DNA of 64,000 nucleotides from an uncultured Eubacteriales bacterium (GCA_934378145.1 CAKXXW010000008.1:1-64000); one strand, 5' to 3'; counted from the first letter of the stretch, positions 7,640 to 16,350 are shown. Notes: generated by a model from the letters alone, not told the origin. Program-made: numbers and translations.

Positions 7640-8581
7640 TTATCGGATCTTCTCTGCCATGACCGTACCGTTTGAATCTTCATAAAGGCACAATCCGTCA
7701 AGTATCAGAAATCTGCCGTCTTCGGAGAGCTTTTTCGCAAGAGGCACCTTAACGGCTTGTCCGTTGTAGCAATACAACTCGCCGTCAACAGAAAAATAGA
7801 GGATACCATCTTTCACTTGCATATGTTTAACATTGCCTGCAAAAAGCTCGCGCTCTGCCTGCTCTTCAAGCACGAAAAGTCCGAAAGGAGCGCGTTTAAT
7901 AAAGTAAACCGAATTACCGTTTGCTCTGAAATCTACGATCAGATCCTTGTCGGGTTCCGTGGTTCCCTGCCCGAGCAATACCTTATTTTCTCCCGAATTC
8001 TCAAGGCTGTATAAAGTAAATGTCCTGCTTGCGTGTTCAATGAAAATCGGCTTGTTCTCATAAATGCCGAGCATTTCTGCACCCTCATTTCCGATGATAT
8101 TTTCAATTTCACCGCTCGCAGTATCGTAGGAAAACGCCTTCGCGGCACCGAAAACATAGACCTTTCCGCCATAAATGAAATAATCATCTATACAGACAAC
8201 ATCTTTTTCGTAGGAATAAGCCGAAGCCGTGATCACCGTTTCGGTTTTCCCGCCTTTATCCGTGCAGTACAGGTTGGCGTGATCCTTGTCGGTGAAAAAG
8301 ACCCGTCCCTCATAAGCTAAAAGATTCTGCGGGTTCTCTGCCCGACACAGCCGTGTCTTTGAAAGCGACTGTTTGCCGATCATGTAAATCCCGTCGCTTG
8401 CGGCAAGATAAACATACTCATCGTCTTCCGCCACATTGGAAGTATAATTATTTACAGTTATCTCAGAAAGGTTTTTTTCAAGACATTCGCGCATATCTGC
8501 GTATTTTTCAGAACACCCCGAAAGCGAGCACACGAGCAGTGTGATTATGACGAAACACAATATAGCATTAATCTTTTTCAT
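7640..8581 (-). CDS. Lipoprotein with beta-propeller-like domain (DUF5050-like)
   Basis: The 313-residue product starts MKKINAILCFVIITLLVCSL and continues SGCSE. This is a type II signal peptide with a lipobox ending at Cys23, so it should be lipid-anchored outside the membrane. The rest repeats short units with aromatic and Asp/Gly turns (DEYVYLAASDGIYMI, NSVYFIKRAPFGLF, DGILYFSVDGELYCYNG), the pattern of DUF5050/prolow-density-receptor-like propellers. It probably binds a ligand or protein at the cell surface; there is no catalytic motif. GGAGTG precedes the ATG. Confidence 0.75.
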   Translation of the reverse strand: MKKINAILCFVIITLLVCSLSGCSEKYADMRECLEKNLSEITVNNYTSNVAEDDEYVYLAASDGIYMIGKQSLSKTRLCRAENPQNLLAYEGRVFFTDKDHANLYCTDKGGKTETVITASAYSYEKDVVCIDDYFIYGGKVYVFGAAKAFSYDTASGEIENIIGNEGAEMLGIYENKPIFIEHASRTFTLYSLENSGENKVLLGQGTTEPDKDLIVDFRANGNSVYFIKRAPFGLFVLEEQAERELFAGNVKHMQVKDGILYFSVDGELYCYNGQAVKVPLAKKLSEDGRFLILDGLCLYEDSNGTVMAEKIR

Positions 8582-8637
8582 AGTTCATTTCACTCCATTT
8601 TTCTAAAATCGATTCAAATTCTTTGAGTTTTAACTTG

Positions 8638-9078
8638 TCAACTTATCAAAGAAGTGATCTTTTTGAGGAGCCTCTTTTCCCTATGCTTGAAAATAAGTAG
8701 AGTGACAGACAGCGCTGCGGCAACAGTCAGCAATATGAGGACAAAAGTCAATACGCCGAGTAAAACAGATCCGACCGAAAGAGCCGACACAAACGCGGTT
8801 ATCACACCGGCAATACTCAAGATAAGCATACCGATCATATCCATTTTGCTCAACCTGACCGTAAGGTCTACGACAGTGCCTGTCGGTGTTTCCCTGACCT
8901 CGCCTTCTGCTACCGGCCGCAATGTATGGCGGTTTCTTACGAATGAAAGTGACCTATCCTCGTGCGTGACAAATGAAGAATCGGTAACCTTGCTGACCAG
9001 ACTTTCTTCCACGGCGATCGTAAGAAGTATATCCTTGCGAGAACGCCGGGACGGGATACTGTAATGCCCCGAAAACAT
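8638..9078 (-). CDS. Small membrane protein with two transmembrane helices
   Basis: The 146-residue protein has a polar N-terminal half with beta-prone segments (DILLTIAVEESLVSKVTDSS) followed by two adjacent helices (MIGMLILSIAGVITAFVSAL and VLLGVLTFVLILLTVAAALS) and a basic tail KHREKRLLKK. I do not recognise the family. The soluble part lies probably in the cytoplasm. A consensus promoter lies about 230 bases upstream and GGAGGG precedes the ATG. Confidence 0.65.
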   Translation of the reverse strand: MFSGHYSIPSRRSRKDILLTIAVEESLVSKVTDSSFVTHEDRSLSFVRNRHTLRPVAEGEVRETPTGTVVDLTVRLSKMDMIGMLILSIAGVITAFVSALSVGSVLLGVLTFVLILLTVAAALSVTLLIFKHREKRLLKKITSLIS

Positions 9079-9315
9079 AGTCTTCCCTCCTAACTATAAA
9101 AGTGTTACAATTTGTCAGTTATCACACTCATTACAATGCCATTCAACTATAACATGAGAACGCTCTGAATACACAACATAGCCTTCGTGTTTACCGTCCG
9201 GCAAATAATTATTCCTCTTGAATTTGAAACGCCTTTTTCAGGATCAGGAGAAATATATCATGGTCGGGTGTCTCCGGACAGTTTGCAACTATCATAATGA
9301 TTGATTTTCATAATA

Positions 9316-9344
9316 TTATAACATATAAAATCCACACCGTCAAT
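9316..9344 (-). promoter_or_regulatory. Sigma-A promoter upstream of 8638-9078
   Basis: Minus-strand TTGACG (9344-9339), 17-base spacer, TATAAT (9321-9316). It drives a leader of about 230 nucleotides before the small membrane protein. Confidence 0.75.
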
Positions 9345-9372
9345 ATTTTCCGATATGCTTCAAAAGAAAAAA

Positions 9373-9394
9373 CTCCGCCCCGTGAGGGGCGGAG
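9373..9394 (-). terminator. Rho-independent terminator
   Basis: CTCCGCCCC (9373-9381) pairs perfectly with GGGGCGGAG (9386-9394) around a GTGA loop. On the minus strand it is followed by TTTTTTCTTTT (9372-9362). It ends the truncated gene at 9405. Confidence 0.85.
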
Positions 9395-9404
9395 TTAATT
9401 TTTA

Positions 9405-9872
9405 TCAACCGGCTATTTCATTGTTCCCGGAGCCGTAATTATGACCTATTATCTCGATGCTGTTTGTGTCTATCGGCGAATCGGAGCCGATATAGATCTC
9501 GGTGCCGTGATCTGCATCAGAGAGCCACATAAATGAAAGCTCCGAATTTCTCACTTTGTAGGTCGTCCACGGTTCATATTTTCCCATAAAGCGTACAGAC
9601 GGATCTGCGTCGCAAAGTCTGATCTTTACGACATAAGCTCCAAGGTCGGAGTTGATCTGCTGATATCTTTCACCCCGAAGCGCCTTCGCATCGGGATCGA
9701 CCGCCCCGATCGAATATCCGGAGATCTCTGAGCAGAAGATCCTTATCGTTGACGATCCGTTGAGATGATCCACCTGCCGCATACTGTCAAATCCGTAAAA
9801 ATCGGATCTTACATACAACGCAAGTCCCAAAGCGGTCGACCCGACAATCAGAATAAGACAGACGCAGGTTAT
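9405..9872 (-). pseudogene. Membrane-anchored protein fragment lacking its start
   Basis: The minus frame ending at TGA 9407-9405 encodes a credible N-terminal membrane anchor, ITCVCLILIVGSTALGLALY, followed by about 135 extracytoplasmic residues (for example GSSTIRIFCSEISGYSIGAV and VRNSELSFMWLSDADHGTEI). No ATG, GTG or TTG precedes the anchor: upstream of 9872 the frame runs antisense to the next gene. The gene has therefore lost its first codons, promoter and ribosome site at a junction near 9866-9872. A strong terminator follows its stop, which supports that it was once a real gene. The family is not recognised. Confidence 0.55.
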
Positions 9873-10157
9873 GCCTCGATCTACCTCGCAAGCCCCGCGG
9901 ACAACGATGTTCTGATCCGCGCGGAGCTTTACTCGGTCAAGACGGTATATGACAAATCGACGGGTCAGGCGACCTTCCTTCCCGACAAGCTGCTCGGCAA
10001 GACCGGATTCATCCGACCCGGGACCTATGTGGAAAAGGTCAGGGTCAAAGGACTGCGCTCGGGCGAGAATACCAAGGTCATGGTCAAGATCTCCACCATG
10101 TACGAGGAAAGTTGGACGAGCAAGGGGATCTTCTACATCCGAACAACGGTAAACTGA
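9867..10157 (+). pseudogene. C-terminal fragment of a secreted or surface protein
   Basis: About 96 codons on the plus strand read GYASIYLASPADNDVLIRAE, LYSVKTVYDKSTGQATFLPD, then KTGFIRPGTYVEKVRVKGL, SGENTKVMVKISTMYEESW and FYIRTTVN to a stop. The IRPGTYVEKVRV core matches the C-terminal beta domain seen in many Firmicutes cell-surface or lipoprotein-like proteins. Everything upstream of GYAS is antisense to the neighbouring membrane anchor, so the signal peptide and N-terminal part are missing. A terminator follows at 10173. The fragment has no promoter or start and is probably not expressed. Confidence 0.6.
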
Positions 10158-10172
10158 ATAAAACAAAGCCCG

Positions 10173-10200
10173 AAAAACTCCGCCTGAAAGCGGAGTTTTT
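10173..10200. terminator. Bidirectional terminator
   Basis: AAAAACTCCGC pairs perfectly with GCGGAGTTTTT around CTGAAA. The A/T symmetry gives a T-tract on both strands. It serves the plus-strand fragment ending at 10157 and the minus-strand operon ending at 10231. Confidence 0.9.
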
Positions 10201-10230
10201 CATTTATATCTTTACGAAAAAGCGTTGACC

Positions 10231-11460
10231 TTAATCCGAATGATCCCCGAGCCAGCGCATCGCCGTGTAGGCATAGACCGCGCTGCCGATGTCGAGTGCA
10301 TCGTTATCGAACCTGACCATCGGGTGATGCTGCGGGTACGAATAGCCCTTTTCGGGCTGCCCGGCCGCCAGAGCAAGCATTACGGAAGGAACTTTCTGAC
10401 TGACATAGGCAAAATCCTCCGATCCCGCAGAGCCGGAAGCTCCGCCGCCTTTATTGCCCGTTTTAAGCTCCGTAACGGTAAAGGTCCTTCCCTCACCGAG
10501 AAGCTCCTTTACATAGCGGCAGGCATCGGCCGACAGTCCCCCGTCGTTTTTCAGCGTCGGACAGCCGCTGCCGAATGTGACCTCAGCCTCGGCACGGAAC
10601 GCCTTCGCTATATCCGTGGCAATATCGGTCATACGCTGTCTGACCGCAGATCTTACGCCTTCGTCAAAGGTACGAAGGCTTCCGCCCATGACCGCCTCAT
10701 CGGGAATGGCGTTTGCCGCCGCGCCCGCGTGCATCGTGCCGAAGGTCAGCACCGCACGGTCATTCATCGCAAGCTCACGCGCGCTTATCTCCTGCATGGC
10801 TATGAGGATATGCGCCGCCGCGATCAGCGGGTCGACTCCCATGTTCGGCATGGAGCCGTGGCAGCCCTTGCCCTTTACCCGTATCTCAAAATAGTCCGCC
10901 GCCGGAGCGCTCACACCGGGATCGGATACTATCACCGTCCCCGGCTCGAACGGCATTCCCGCCATCACATGGATCATCAGTGCGGCATCCACCCGAGGAT
11001 CTTCAAGGACTCCCGCACGGATCATATCGGCAGAACCCTCAAAGATCTCCTCCGCGGGCTGAAACATGAGTTTTACGGTGCCGTTGATCCTGTCCTCGTG
11101 CATTTTCAGGAGCTTTGCCGCGCCGAGCAGCATCGCCGTGTGCATATCGTGCCCGCAGGCATGCATACATCCGTTATCGGAGGCAAAGTCAACACCCGAC
11201 TGCTCACGCCCGGAAAGTGCGTCCATATCGGCACGGAGCAAAAAAACCTTTCCGGGTCTCTTCCCGCCGGCAAGAGCAACAAGTCCTGCCCTGCCGCATA
11301 TCTTCGGCATATAGCCCATCTTTTCCAGTTCGGCTTTCACATAAGGTAAAGTCTCATCAAGCGCAAATCCGGTCTCGGCATGCGCATGGAGATATTTTCT
11401 CTTCTCCGTGATCTCCGCCTTCATTTCCGCCGCTTCGCGGATCAGTTCTTCGGCTCTCAT
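10231..11460 (-). CDS. M20-family amidohydrolase
   Basis: The 409-residue protein has the M20 aminoacylase/hippurate-hydrolase layout. It starts YLHAHAETGFALDETLPYVK; the metal motifs are ACGHDMHTAMLLG, FQPAEEIFEGSADM (Glu pair) and LMIHVMAGMP. A lid or dimerisation domain around GKGCHGSMPNMGVDP is followed by the C-terminal metal histidine in YPQHHPM. It should be a cytosolic two-metal hydrolase removing an N-acyl or N-carbamoyl group from an amino acid. ATG 11460 follows GAGGTG; a GTG nine bases earlier overlaps that site. It is the last gene of the minus-strand operon, 77 bases after the acetyltransferase. Its presence with ATC-hydrolase-like proteins recalls ATC to N-carbamoylcysteine to cysteine chemistry, but this link is only a hypothesis. 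Confidence 0.88.
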   Translation of the reverse strand: MRAEELIREAAEMKAEITEKRKYLHAHAETGFALDETLPYVKAELEKMGYMPKICGRAGLVALAGGKRPGKVFLLRADMDALSGREQSGVDFASDNGCMHACGHDMHTAMLLGAAKLLKMHEDRINGTVKLMFQPAEEIFEGSADMIRAGVLEDPRVDAALMIHVMAGMPFEPGTVIVSDPGVSAPAADYFEIRVKGKGCHGSMPNMGVDPLIAAAHILIAMQEISARELAMNDRAVLTFGTMHAGAAANAIPDEAVMGGSLRTFDEGVRSAVRQRMTDIATDIAKAFRAEAEVTFGSGCPTLKNDGGLSADACRYVKELLGEGRTFTVTELKTGNKGGGASGSAGSEDFAYVSQKVPSVMLALAAGQPEKGYSYPQHHPMVRFDNDALDIGSAVYAYTAMRWLGDHSD

Positions 11461-11537
11461 AGGTATCACCTCTATTTATCCTGCGGTTTGTATTCTGATT
11501 TAATTATCTCTTCCGTTCTCCGAAATATACATTACCG

Positions 11538-12149
11538 TCACTTCGCCGTTGCGACATCCGGATACTTTATCAGATCGTAAAGCACCCCGCGGTCACCGAA
11601 TCTGCGTGTGCCGACGAGCTTCATTCCGAGGTGTACATACTTGTCGCACTTGGATCTTGCATCTGTGTCAAGGATCACGGGGACACCGAGTCTGTTTCCC
11701 TCCGCAAATGCCATATCCAAGAGCTTACGCATATAACCCTGCCCCTGATACTGCTCGCGCACGCAGACCATGCCGACAAAGATGTACGGCTTTTTAGCCT
11801 TGTCAAACTTTTTGCTCGGTCCCGAGCCGCCCTTTGACATTATCCGCACAAAGCGGACAAGGTCTTTCGGATCTGTGGAGCCGAGGAACGCCTTCGCCAA
11901 AGGTAGCATCGCGCGAAATCCGACCTTCTGCCCGGGGAGCTTATAGGCAATGAAGCCCTCTCCCTTTCTACCCGTGGTATAGAGTATCCCGCTTTTCAGC
12001 GACATACGGACATAGCCGCATATAAACTCCGCCGCGGCGTCCCTTCCCGGGAAAGCATCGATCAGCCCATGCTCCGAGCCGTAATCGTAATAACCGAAAG
12101 CGTGCCCGATATCACCTATAACTTTTTCGCCAAGCGCTGTAACCTTCAT
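11538..12149 (-). CDS. GNAT N-acetyltransferase
   Basis: The 203-residue product has a C-terminal GNAT core: PYIFVGMVCVREQYQGQGYM followed by RKLLDMAFAEGNRLGVPVIL. The R/Q-x-x-G-x-G/A acetyl-CoA loop appears as QYQGQGYMRK, and the final strand is LVGTRRFGDRGVLYDLIKYP. The substrate is unknown. Its ATG overlaps the stop of the methyltransferase upstream by four bases (12146-12149) and has AAAGGAG upstream. It belongs to the large operon that starts near 18832. Confidence 0.85.
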   Translation of the reverse strand: MKVTALGEKVIGDIGHAFGYYDYGSEHGLIDAFPGRDAAAEFICGYVRMSLKSGILYTTGRKGEGFIAYKLPGQKVGFRAMLPLAKAFLGSTDPKDLVRFVRIMSKGGSGPSKKFDKAKKPYIFVGMVCVREQYQGQGYMRKLLDMAFAEGNRLGVPVILDTDARSKCDKYVHLGMKLVGTRRFGDRGVLYDLIKYPDVATAK

Positions 12150-12757
12150 ATTCTTTTCTCCTTTGTAATGACCGCCACACAGCAGGGGATCCTTCCTTCG
12201 CACAGAATATATCCGACATCCGTATATCCGGCGTCCGCGAAAAACTTTTTATAGGACTCCGGCGTGAATTCGCGTTTGAAATCCGCGCCCGCCTTTCCGA
12301 TGGCGTCCGAAACACTGTTGGTCTTTCCCTTTTCGGTCCTGTTCATATAAGAGGGGATTATGATCCTGCCTCCCGCTCGGCACACGCGGTCAAGCTCGGA
12401 AAGCGCCGAGTAAGGCTCGTCGAGCAGATGGATGACATTCGCGGCAGCGACGGCGTCAAAACTCGCATCGGGATAGGCAAGATGCAGAATGTCCGCCCGC
12501 TCGAACCTTACATTGCCGTACTTTCCGAACTTCTTCTCTGCCCGTCCGAGCATCTTTTCGGAAAAGTCGGTCGCAACAAGGCTCCTGCACTTCGGAATTA
12601 TCGCTCCGGTAAGCAGACCCGTGCCGCAGGCACATTCAAGCACCTCATCCTCCGGAAAGATATATTTCTCCACGGCAGCGCAAAGCGCTTTGTTTGCCTT
12701 GCGGTTGATGCCATTCGCAAAAACATCGTAGACCCACGCAACATTGTCCCAGAACAT
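12146..12757 (-). CDS. Class I SAM-dependent methyltransferase (UbiE-like)
   Basis: The product has 203 residues and starts at MFWDNVAWVYDVFANGINRK (ATG 12757 after GAGGAGAG); the longer upstream in-frame extension has no ribosome site. Motif I is VLECACGTGLLTGAII, an acidic residue after strand 2 is in LVATDFSEKML, motif II is FDAVAAANVIHLLDEP and motif III is RVCRAGGRIIIPSYM. This is the UbiE/phospholipid-methyltransferase pattern. It is the smaller of three methyltransferases in the operon and is coupled to the acetyltransferase by an ATGA overlap. Confidence 0.88.
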   Translation of the reverse strand: MFWDNVAWVYDVFANGINRKANKALCAAVEKYIFPEDEVLECACGTGLLTGAIIPKCRSLVATDFSEKMLGRAEKKFGKYGNVRFERADILHLAYPDASFDAVAAANVIHLLDEPYSALSELDRVCRAGGRIIIPSYMNRTEKGKTNSVSDAIGKAGADFKREFTPESYKKFFADAGYTDVGYILCEGRIPCCVAVITKEKRI

Positions 12758-12777
12758 AAGCTCTCCTCTGTGATGCT

Positions 12778-13392
12778 TTATTTCTTCTCTTTTGTGTTTA
12801 TGAGCTTCAGGCTGAAATCGCAGCAGTCGCCGCCGCGTCCGAGCGTTTTCGTCCGGTGCCACACGAGATTCGGGTGAAGCCCGTCATATGTGATATCGTC
12901 GCTGTCACAGAAGCAGTGACACAGCTCGGGACAGCCGTAGTGTACACATTCGTCGTGATACGGGCATCTCGTCATATCGATACGCCACACACCGCCGGTC
13001 GTCTGAATTTCATTTGCCGCAAATCCCGCCGATGTCCCGAAGGATTTCGGCGTCTGCGTGGCGAAGATACCCGGCACCTTTTTATAGAGTCCGGGGATGC
13101 GTATAAGCCGCAGAAAGATCTTTTTCAGTCTGTATGCCCGCTCCTCCACATAGCCGTGGACGGTGTTAAGAGCCTCGTCCTTCGGCATAACGGTCTGAAG
13201 AGTCTCATAGATCGCGATACCCGGCATGATCTGACTTTCGAGGTGCTGCATCTTTTCCTTGCTCGCTCCGGCGTGTTCCGAACGCAGCTCACTCAGCCTC
13301 TTTTCAAAAGCGGAATCCAGAGCGGCTTCCCGTTCCGGAAATTTTTCATGCACCGTTTTGCGGAACGCCTTTGTAAGATAACTTTCTTTCAT
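12778..13392 (-). CDS. L-2-amino-thiazoline-4-carboxylate hydrolase-like protein (copy 1)
   Basis: The 204-residue product shows the conserved C-terminal cysteine/histidine region of the ATC-hydrolase family: RIDMTRCPYHDECVHYGCPE, LCHCFCDSDD, LVWHRTKTLGRGGDCCDF. The named activity in the family is opening of L-2-amino-delta2-thiazoline-4-carboxylate to N-carbamoyl-L-cysteine, but most homologues are untested. The N-terminal half is helical and basic. ATG 13392 follows GGGAGG. Two further members of the same family lie in this operon (13408 and 16351), so the copies probably have diverged roles. Confidence 0.75.
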   Translation of the reverse strand: MKESYLTKAFRKTVHEKFPEREAALDSAFEKRLSELRSEHAGASKEKMQHLESQIMPGIAIYETLQTVMPKDEALNTVHGYVEERAYRLKKIFLRLIRIPGLYKKVPGIFATQTPKSFGTSAGFAANEIQTTGGVWRIDMTRCPYHDECVHYGCPELCHCFCDSDDITYDGLHPNLVWHRTKTLGRGGDCCDFSLKLINTKEKK

Positions 13393-13407
13393 AGCTTTAC
13401 CTCCCAC

Positions 13408-14043
13408 TCAAAGGTTCTTTTTCTTATACCCGCAGTCGCAGTAGGGGCCGCCCGAGGCAAGGGTATATTCCCTCACGAAATCGGTAGCGCCTCCCGCCTC
13501 ACTCATAGTGTAGTCAAGATGGCATAGCGCCGGCGTAAGGTCGTAAAGTCCGAGCTTTTTCATCAGCACGCAGATCCCGCACCTCGTAAATCGCCCCTCA
13601 TAGCCGCTTCCGTCGGGATATTCGTAAAAGTCCATATTCCACGAATAGGGATTGCGGTCGGCTGCCCTCAGCGCGGCGGTCGCCTTCATTCCGGCAATAT
13701 CCTTTTCGGTAAACTTTGACTTTCCGCTCTTGCGGCAAAACCACTTCATCGGCTTTGTCATCATAGCCTTCGCATAATATTCCGTCAGGCGTTCGGTGTC
13801 GGGGCGTTCGGGCATTGAAAGGATGAATGCGCCGAGCATGGCACAGTTGACGATATTCATCTTAAAGCGGTCGCCCTTCTCAAATTCGGGCAGATCCGCG
13901 ATGATCTCCCTGTATTTCGGCTTTGCCTTTTTTGTTATTTTCTTTGCCGTATCGGCGTCATAGCCGAATACGGCGGTAAGCTGTTTTCTGAATGATCCCG
14001 AAAACAAAGCCCACATTCCCATAGGCATTCCGGCGTACTTCAT
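13408..14043 (-). CDS. L-2-amino-thiazoline-4-carboxylate hydrolase-like protein (copy 2)
   Basis: The 211-residue product has the same architecture as its neighbour, with the conserved block GRFTRCGICVLMKKLGLYDL, TPALCHLDYTMSEAG and a C-terminal GPYCDCGYKKK. The TRCGIC...LCHLDY spacing matches the family core (C-x(n)-LCxxD). The start overlaps the end of the LCM-type methyltransferase as ATGA (14040-14043) and has GGAGGTGATG upstream. The final CDCGY motif replaces the GDCCDF of copy 1, so metal or thiol chemistry may differ. Confidence 0.75.
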   Translation of the reverse strand: MKYAGMPMGMWALFSGSFRKQLTAVFGYDADTAKKITKKAKPKYREIIADLPEFEKGDRFKMNIVNCAMLGAFILSMPERPDTERLTEYYAKAMMTKPMKWFCRKSGKSKFTEKDIAGMKATAALRAADRNPYSWNMDFYEYPDGSGYEGRFTRCGICVLMKKLGLYDLTPALCHLDYTMSEAGGATDFVREYTLASGGPYCDCGYKKKNL

Positions 14044-14885
14044 TTCGCATCACCTCCGAAACCGATCTTCACGATCTGCATTTTCATCATATTGTCTCCG
14101 ACCTTTGAAAGAAAGCGAAAAAATCCGCTGACAGACGGATCACGGAGATCGTTATATCCGAGCATATATCCTCGACTCGAGACGCTGAGGCGGCTGTCCC
14201 ATGCGGAAAGCTCGGTCTTTGCATCAGAAACCGCAAAATATGCTCCGACATTCTTTATCTTCGCATCCTTAAGCCATGTTTTGAGCATCAGCTTCACAGC
14301 CTTCCGGTTTGCGGCGTCAAATACAATGACTCCGCCCGGGAAAGACTCCGCCATCGCGCATACAAGCGCCCTGACCTGCTCCTTCAGGAAATAGTAGAAC
14401 ACACCGGCTGCAAAGAATACTACGCCTTCCGAGGGATCTATTTTTTCAAACCAAGCCGTGTCGTTGAGATTGCAGGGGATGTTTTCCTCGCGTTCTCCGG
14501 CAGGCAGAAGCTCGTTCCTCACCCCTATAACATTGGGAAAGTCAAGATTGTATATCTTGCAACTGCCGTTGTCGCAGCTCCTGCCGGTGCTGTCAAGCCC
14601 GCAGCCGAGATTTACGACCGCAGCCCGTGGGTGAGATCTCAGATAGTCACGCACCTCATATGCAAGGTCGTTCTGACGCATGGCAGCCTCAAGGAATCCG
14701 AAGCGCTGCATAAGGCTTCCGGACTTCTTTTCAAGATCCGAAAAGTCGTAGTCTATCTCTTCGGTCAGTCGCAATGCCGTTTCGTCCCGATAAAGGCTCG
14801 GGTACAGCTCCGAGCAGATCTTCCTCGCATAGAGCGGGATCATCAGGGTCTCCTGCACCGTATTTTTTTCGATCTTATACTTCAT
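14040..14885 (-). CDS. LCM/TcmP-type SAM methyltransferase (copy 1)
   Basis: The product has 281 residues. After ETLMIPLYARKICSELYPSL, the SAM site reads AAVVNLGCGLDSTGRSC with the typical LCM-family GCGLD motif, followed by KIYNLDFPNVIGVRNELLP, where the Asp binds SAM, and EGVVFFAAGVFYYFLKEQ. The family includes leucine carboxyl methyltransferases and the polyketide methyltransferase TcmP; bacterial members usually O-methylate carboxyl or hydroxyl groups of small molecules. A paralogue is at 17954 in the same operon. GGAGG precedes the ATG. Confidence 0.85.
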   Translation of the reverse strand: MKYKIEKNTVQETLMIPLYARKICSELYPSLYRDETALRLTEEIDYDFSDLEKKSGSLMQRFGFLEAAMRQNDLAYEVRDYLRSHPRAAVVNLGCGLDSTGRSCDNGSCKIYNLDFPNVIGVRNELLPAGEREENIPCNLNDTAWFEKIDPSEGVVFFAAGVFYYFLKEQVRALVCAMAESFPGGVIVFDAANRKAVKLMLKTWLKDAKIKNVGAYFAVSDAKTELSAWDSRLSVSSRGYMLGYNDLRDPSVSGFFRFLSKVGDNMMKMQIVKIGFGGDAK

Positions 14886-14898
14886 AAATTACCTCCGC

Positions 14899-15399
14899 TC
14901 AGCGAATGAATATCGTCATGATAGCCGACAGCACGGCAGAGATCACTATCATACCGACCGTGCCGAAGAGCCATTTTCTGCATTTGTCTTTTCCGGTTAT
15001 GTAGGGCTTGAGGTCTTCGGTACCCGGGATCGTCCATGCCTTCGTATGCCCGACCCATACTCCGTCGATCAGGAAGCGGTCGATAAGGTTCATGATCGAA
15101 AGGATGATGAGCAGTTGCCAGAATCCCGCAAGGAAGCCCTTCGCACCGTTCACCGCATAAACGAAGACCAGCACATAGGCGATATACCCGGGAAGGCAGA
15201 TCAGCTTGAAAAGCAGAGCGTTCCGCTTGATCCTCTCATGAGTCGTCAGTCCGAGCTTCACGCAACGGTCCTGTACCTCCTGACTGTACAGATGTACCAT
15301 TCCGACAGCACCCTTGCGGATGCCGACGGCGCAGACGAGGAACAGCAGGGCGCCGAGTCCCAAGCCCTCAAGCACTGTTTTCAGTATAAGTTCTTTCAT
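14899..15399 (-). CDS. Four-helix membrane protein, unknown
   Basis: The 166-residue product has hydrophobic segments near residues 9-28, 62-86, 88-110 and 142-164, connected by basic loops (TTHERIKRNALLFK, GKDKCRKWLFG). I do not recognise a named family. The ATG overlaps the end of the dehydrogenase gene as ATGA (15396-15399). As the only integral membrane protein of the operon it could anchor the enzymes or help pass the product to the ABC exporter; this is inference. Confidence 0.7.
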   Translation of the reverse strand: MKELILKTVLEGLGLGALLFLVCAVGIRKGAVGMVHLYSQEVQDRCVKLGLTTHERIKRNALLFKLICLPGYIAYVLVFVYAVNGAKGFLAGFWQLLIILSIMNLIDRFLIDGVWVGHTKAWTIPGTEDLKPYITGKDKCRKWLFGTVGMIVISAVLSAIMTIFIR

Positions 15400-16322
15400 T
15401 GCAGGTATCTCCCCGCTTCCTTTTCAAGCTCCTGCCATACGGGATATTTTGCTCCGTGTTCATCATAGAATTTTTTGAGATCCCGATCAAGCGCGCTCAT
15501 CTCATCTATCGCGTTCATGGCGTGATCCGAGGCGCAGATCTTTCCGAGGCTCGTCGCACACATAAGTTTGAAGAAGCGCAGGCATGTCTTGCGGTATTTG
15601 GCGCCTTCAAAATCCTTGTCGTCATTCGGCAATATCTCATGTCCGGCATCTCTTATGGCACGATAGCCCTCGATGTTTGCATCGATCAGCCGGTTAAGGT
15701 ACTCCGTGTTGCCCCTGAGTTTTTTCAGATCGCCGTCGGTCTTATAGCAGGCGAACGCCGCCGGTATCACAAAAGCGGCGTGGCACAGAAGATAATCGCC
15801 TATATTCGGCTCATAGACCACCTTGTATTTCGTACCGTCGAAGATCCGCCCGATCAGTTCCTTATTTGAGGGCGCGCCCGAGAGCTGACCGATGGTGATC
15901 TTTTTGAGATCTATCGACGCTACCCTGTCGCGCTCGCGGTGTCCCGCGGAAAGCGCAAAGGCAAACATCACATTTTTCTCCGGCAGCGAGGCAGCGACCT
16001 CTTCGGTGCGCACATTGTTGCCGACAAAAACTATGTTCTTCGTCCCGTTTGCCAGAAGAGTATCCATGACCGAGCCGATCTGCGTATAACGCATGACGAC
16101 AAATATCACATCGTATGTATCCTCGGGTCTCAGTTCTGTCACGGTCGGAACTCGGCTGACCGACACGCGGGGCGAAAATTTGTCCTTGATCCGCAGGCCG
16201 TTCGTCTGAATCTCCTCCGCCCAATTTCCCCGTGCAAGCAGAGTTACATCCTTTCCCGCACGGAACAGATTCCTTGCAAGGTTGCAACCAAGCACCCCCG
16301 CACCGAATATCAGAATTTTCAC
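15396..16322 (-). CDS. Ketopantoate reductase-like (ApbA/PanE family) oxidoreductase
   Basis: The product has 308 residues. An N-terminal Rossmann fold opens KILIFGAGVLGCNLARNLFR (GxGxxG), followed by DVIFVVMRYTQIGSVMDTL and VFVGNNVRTEEVAA, as in PanE-type dehydrogenases. The helical C-terminal domain is present but diverged: the usual KxxxN and ExxxxA catalytic pattern is not obvious. It may reduce a different 2-keto acid. The start is GTG at 16322 behind GGGGAG. A biosynthetic role in pantothenate is unlikely because no other pan gene is nearby. Confidence 0.8.
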   Translation of the reverse strand: MKILIFGAGVLGCNLARNLFRAGKDVTLLARGNWAEEIQTNGLRIKDKFSPRVSVSRVPTVTELRPEDTYDVIFVVMRYTQIGSVMDTLLANGTKNIVFVGNNVRTEEVAASLPEKNVMFAFALSAGHRERDRVASIDLKKITIGQLSGAPSNKELIGRIFDGTKYKVVYEPNIGDYLLCHAAFVIPAAFACYKTDGDLKKLRGNTEYLNRLIDANIEGYRAIRDAGHEILPNDDKDFEGAKYRKTCLRFFKLMCATSLGKICASDHAMNAIDEMSALDRDLKKFYDEHGAKYPVWQELEKEAGRYLQ

Positions 16323-16350
16323 AGCCTTATCTCCCCTTTCGGAAATTTTA

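Larger units (their letters stand above)
9079..9404. other. Intergenic leader with possible gene remnant
   Basis: This 326-base stretch contains the minus-strand promoter at 9316-9344, a terminator at 9373-9394 and a roughly 230-nucleotide leader before the gene at 9078. Within the leader, the minus strand from about 9240 down to a TGA at 9115-9117 reads as about 40 protein-like codons, including NNYLPDGKHEGYVVYSE and VIVEWHCNECDN, but without a start codon. This may be a decayed gene fragment. Confidence 0.4.

Noticed and set aside
10225..11349. Plus-strand frame of about 374 codons
   Set aside because: It is antisense to the M20 amidohydrolase with all metal motifs intact; the composition is Arg/His-rich as expected for a shadow.
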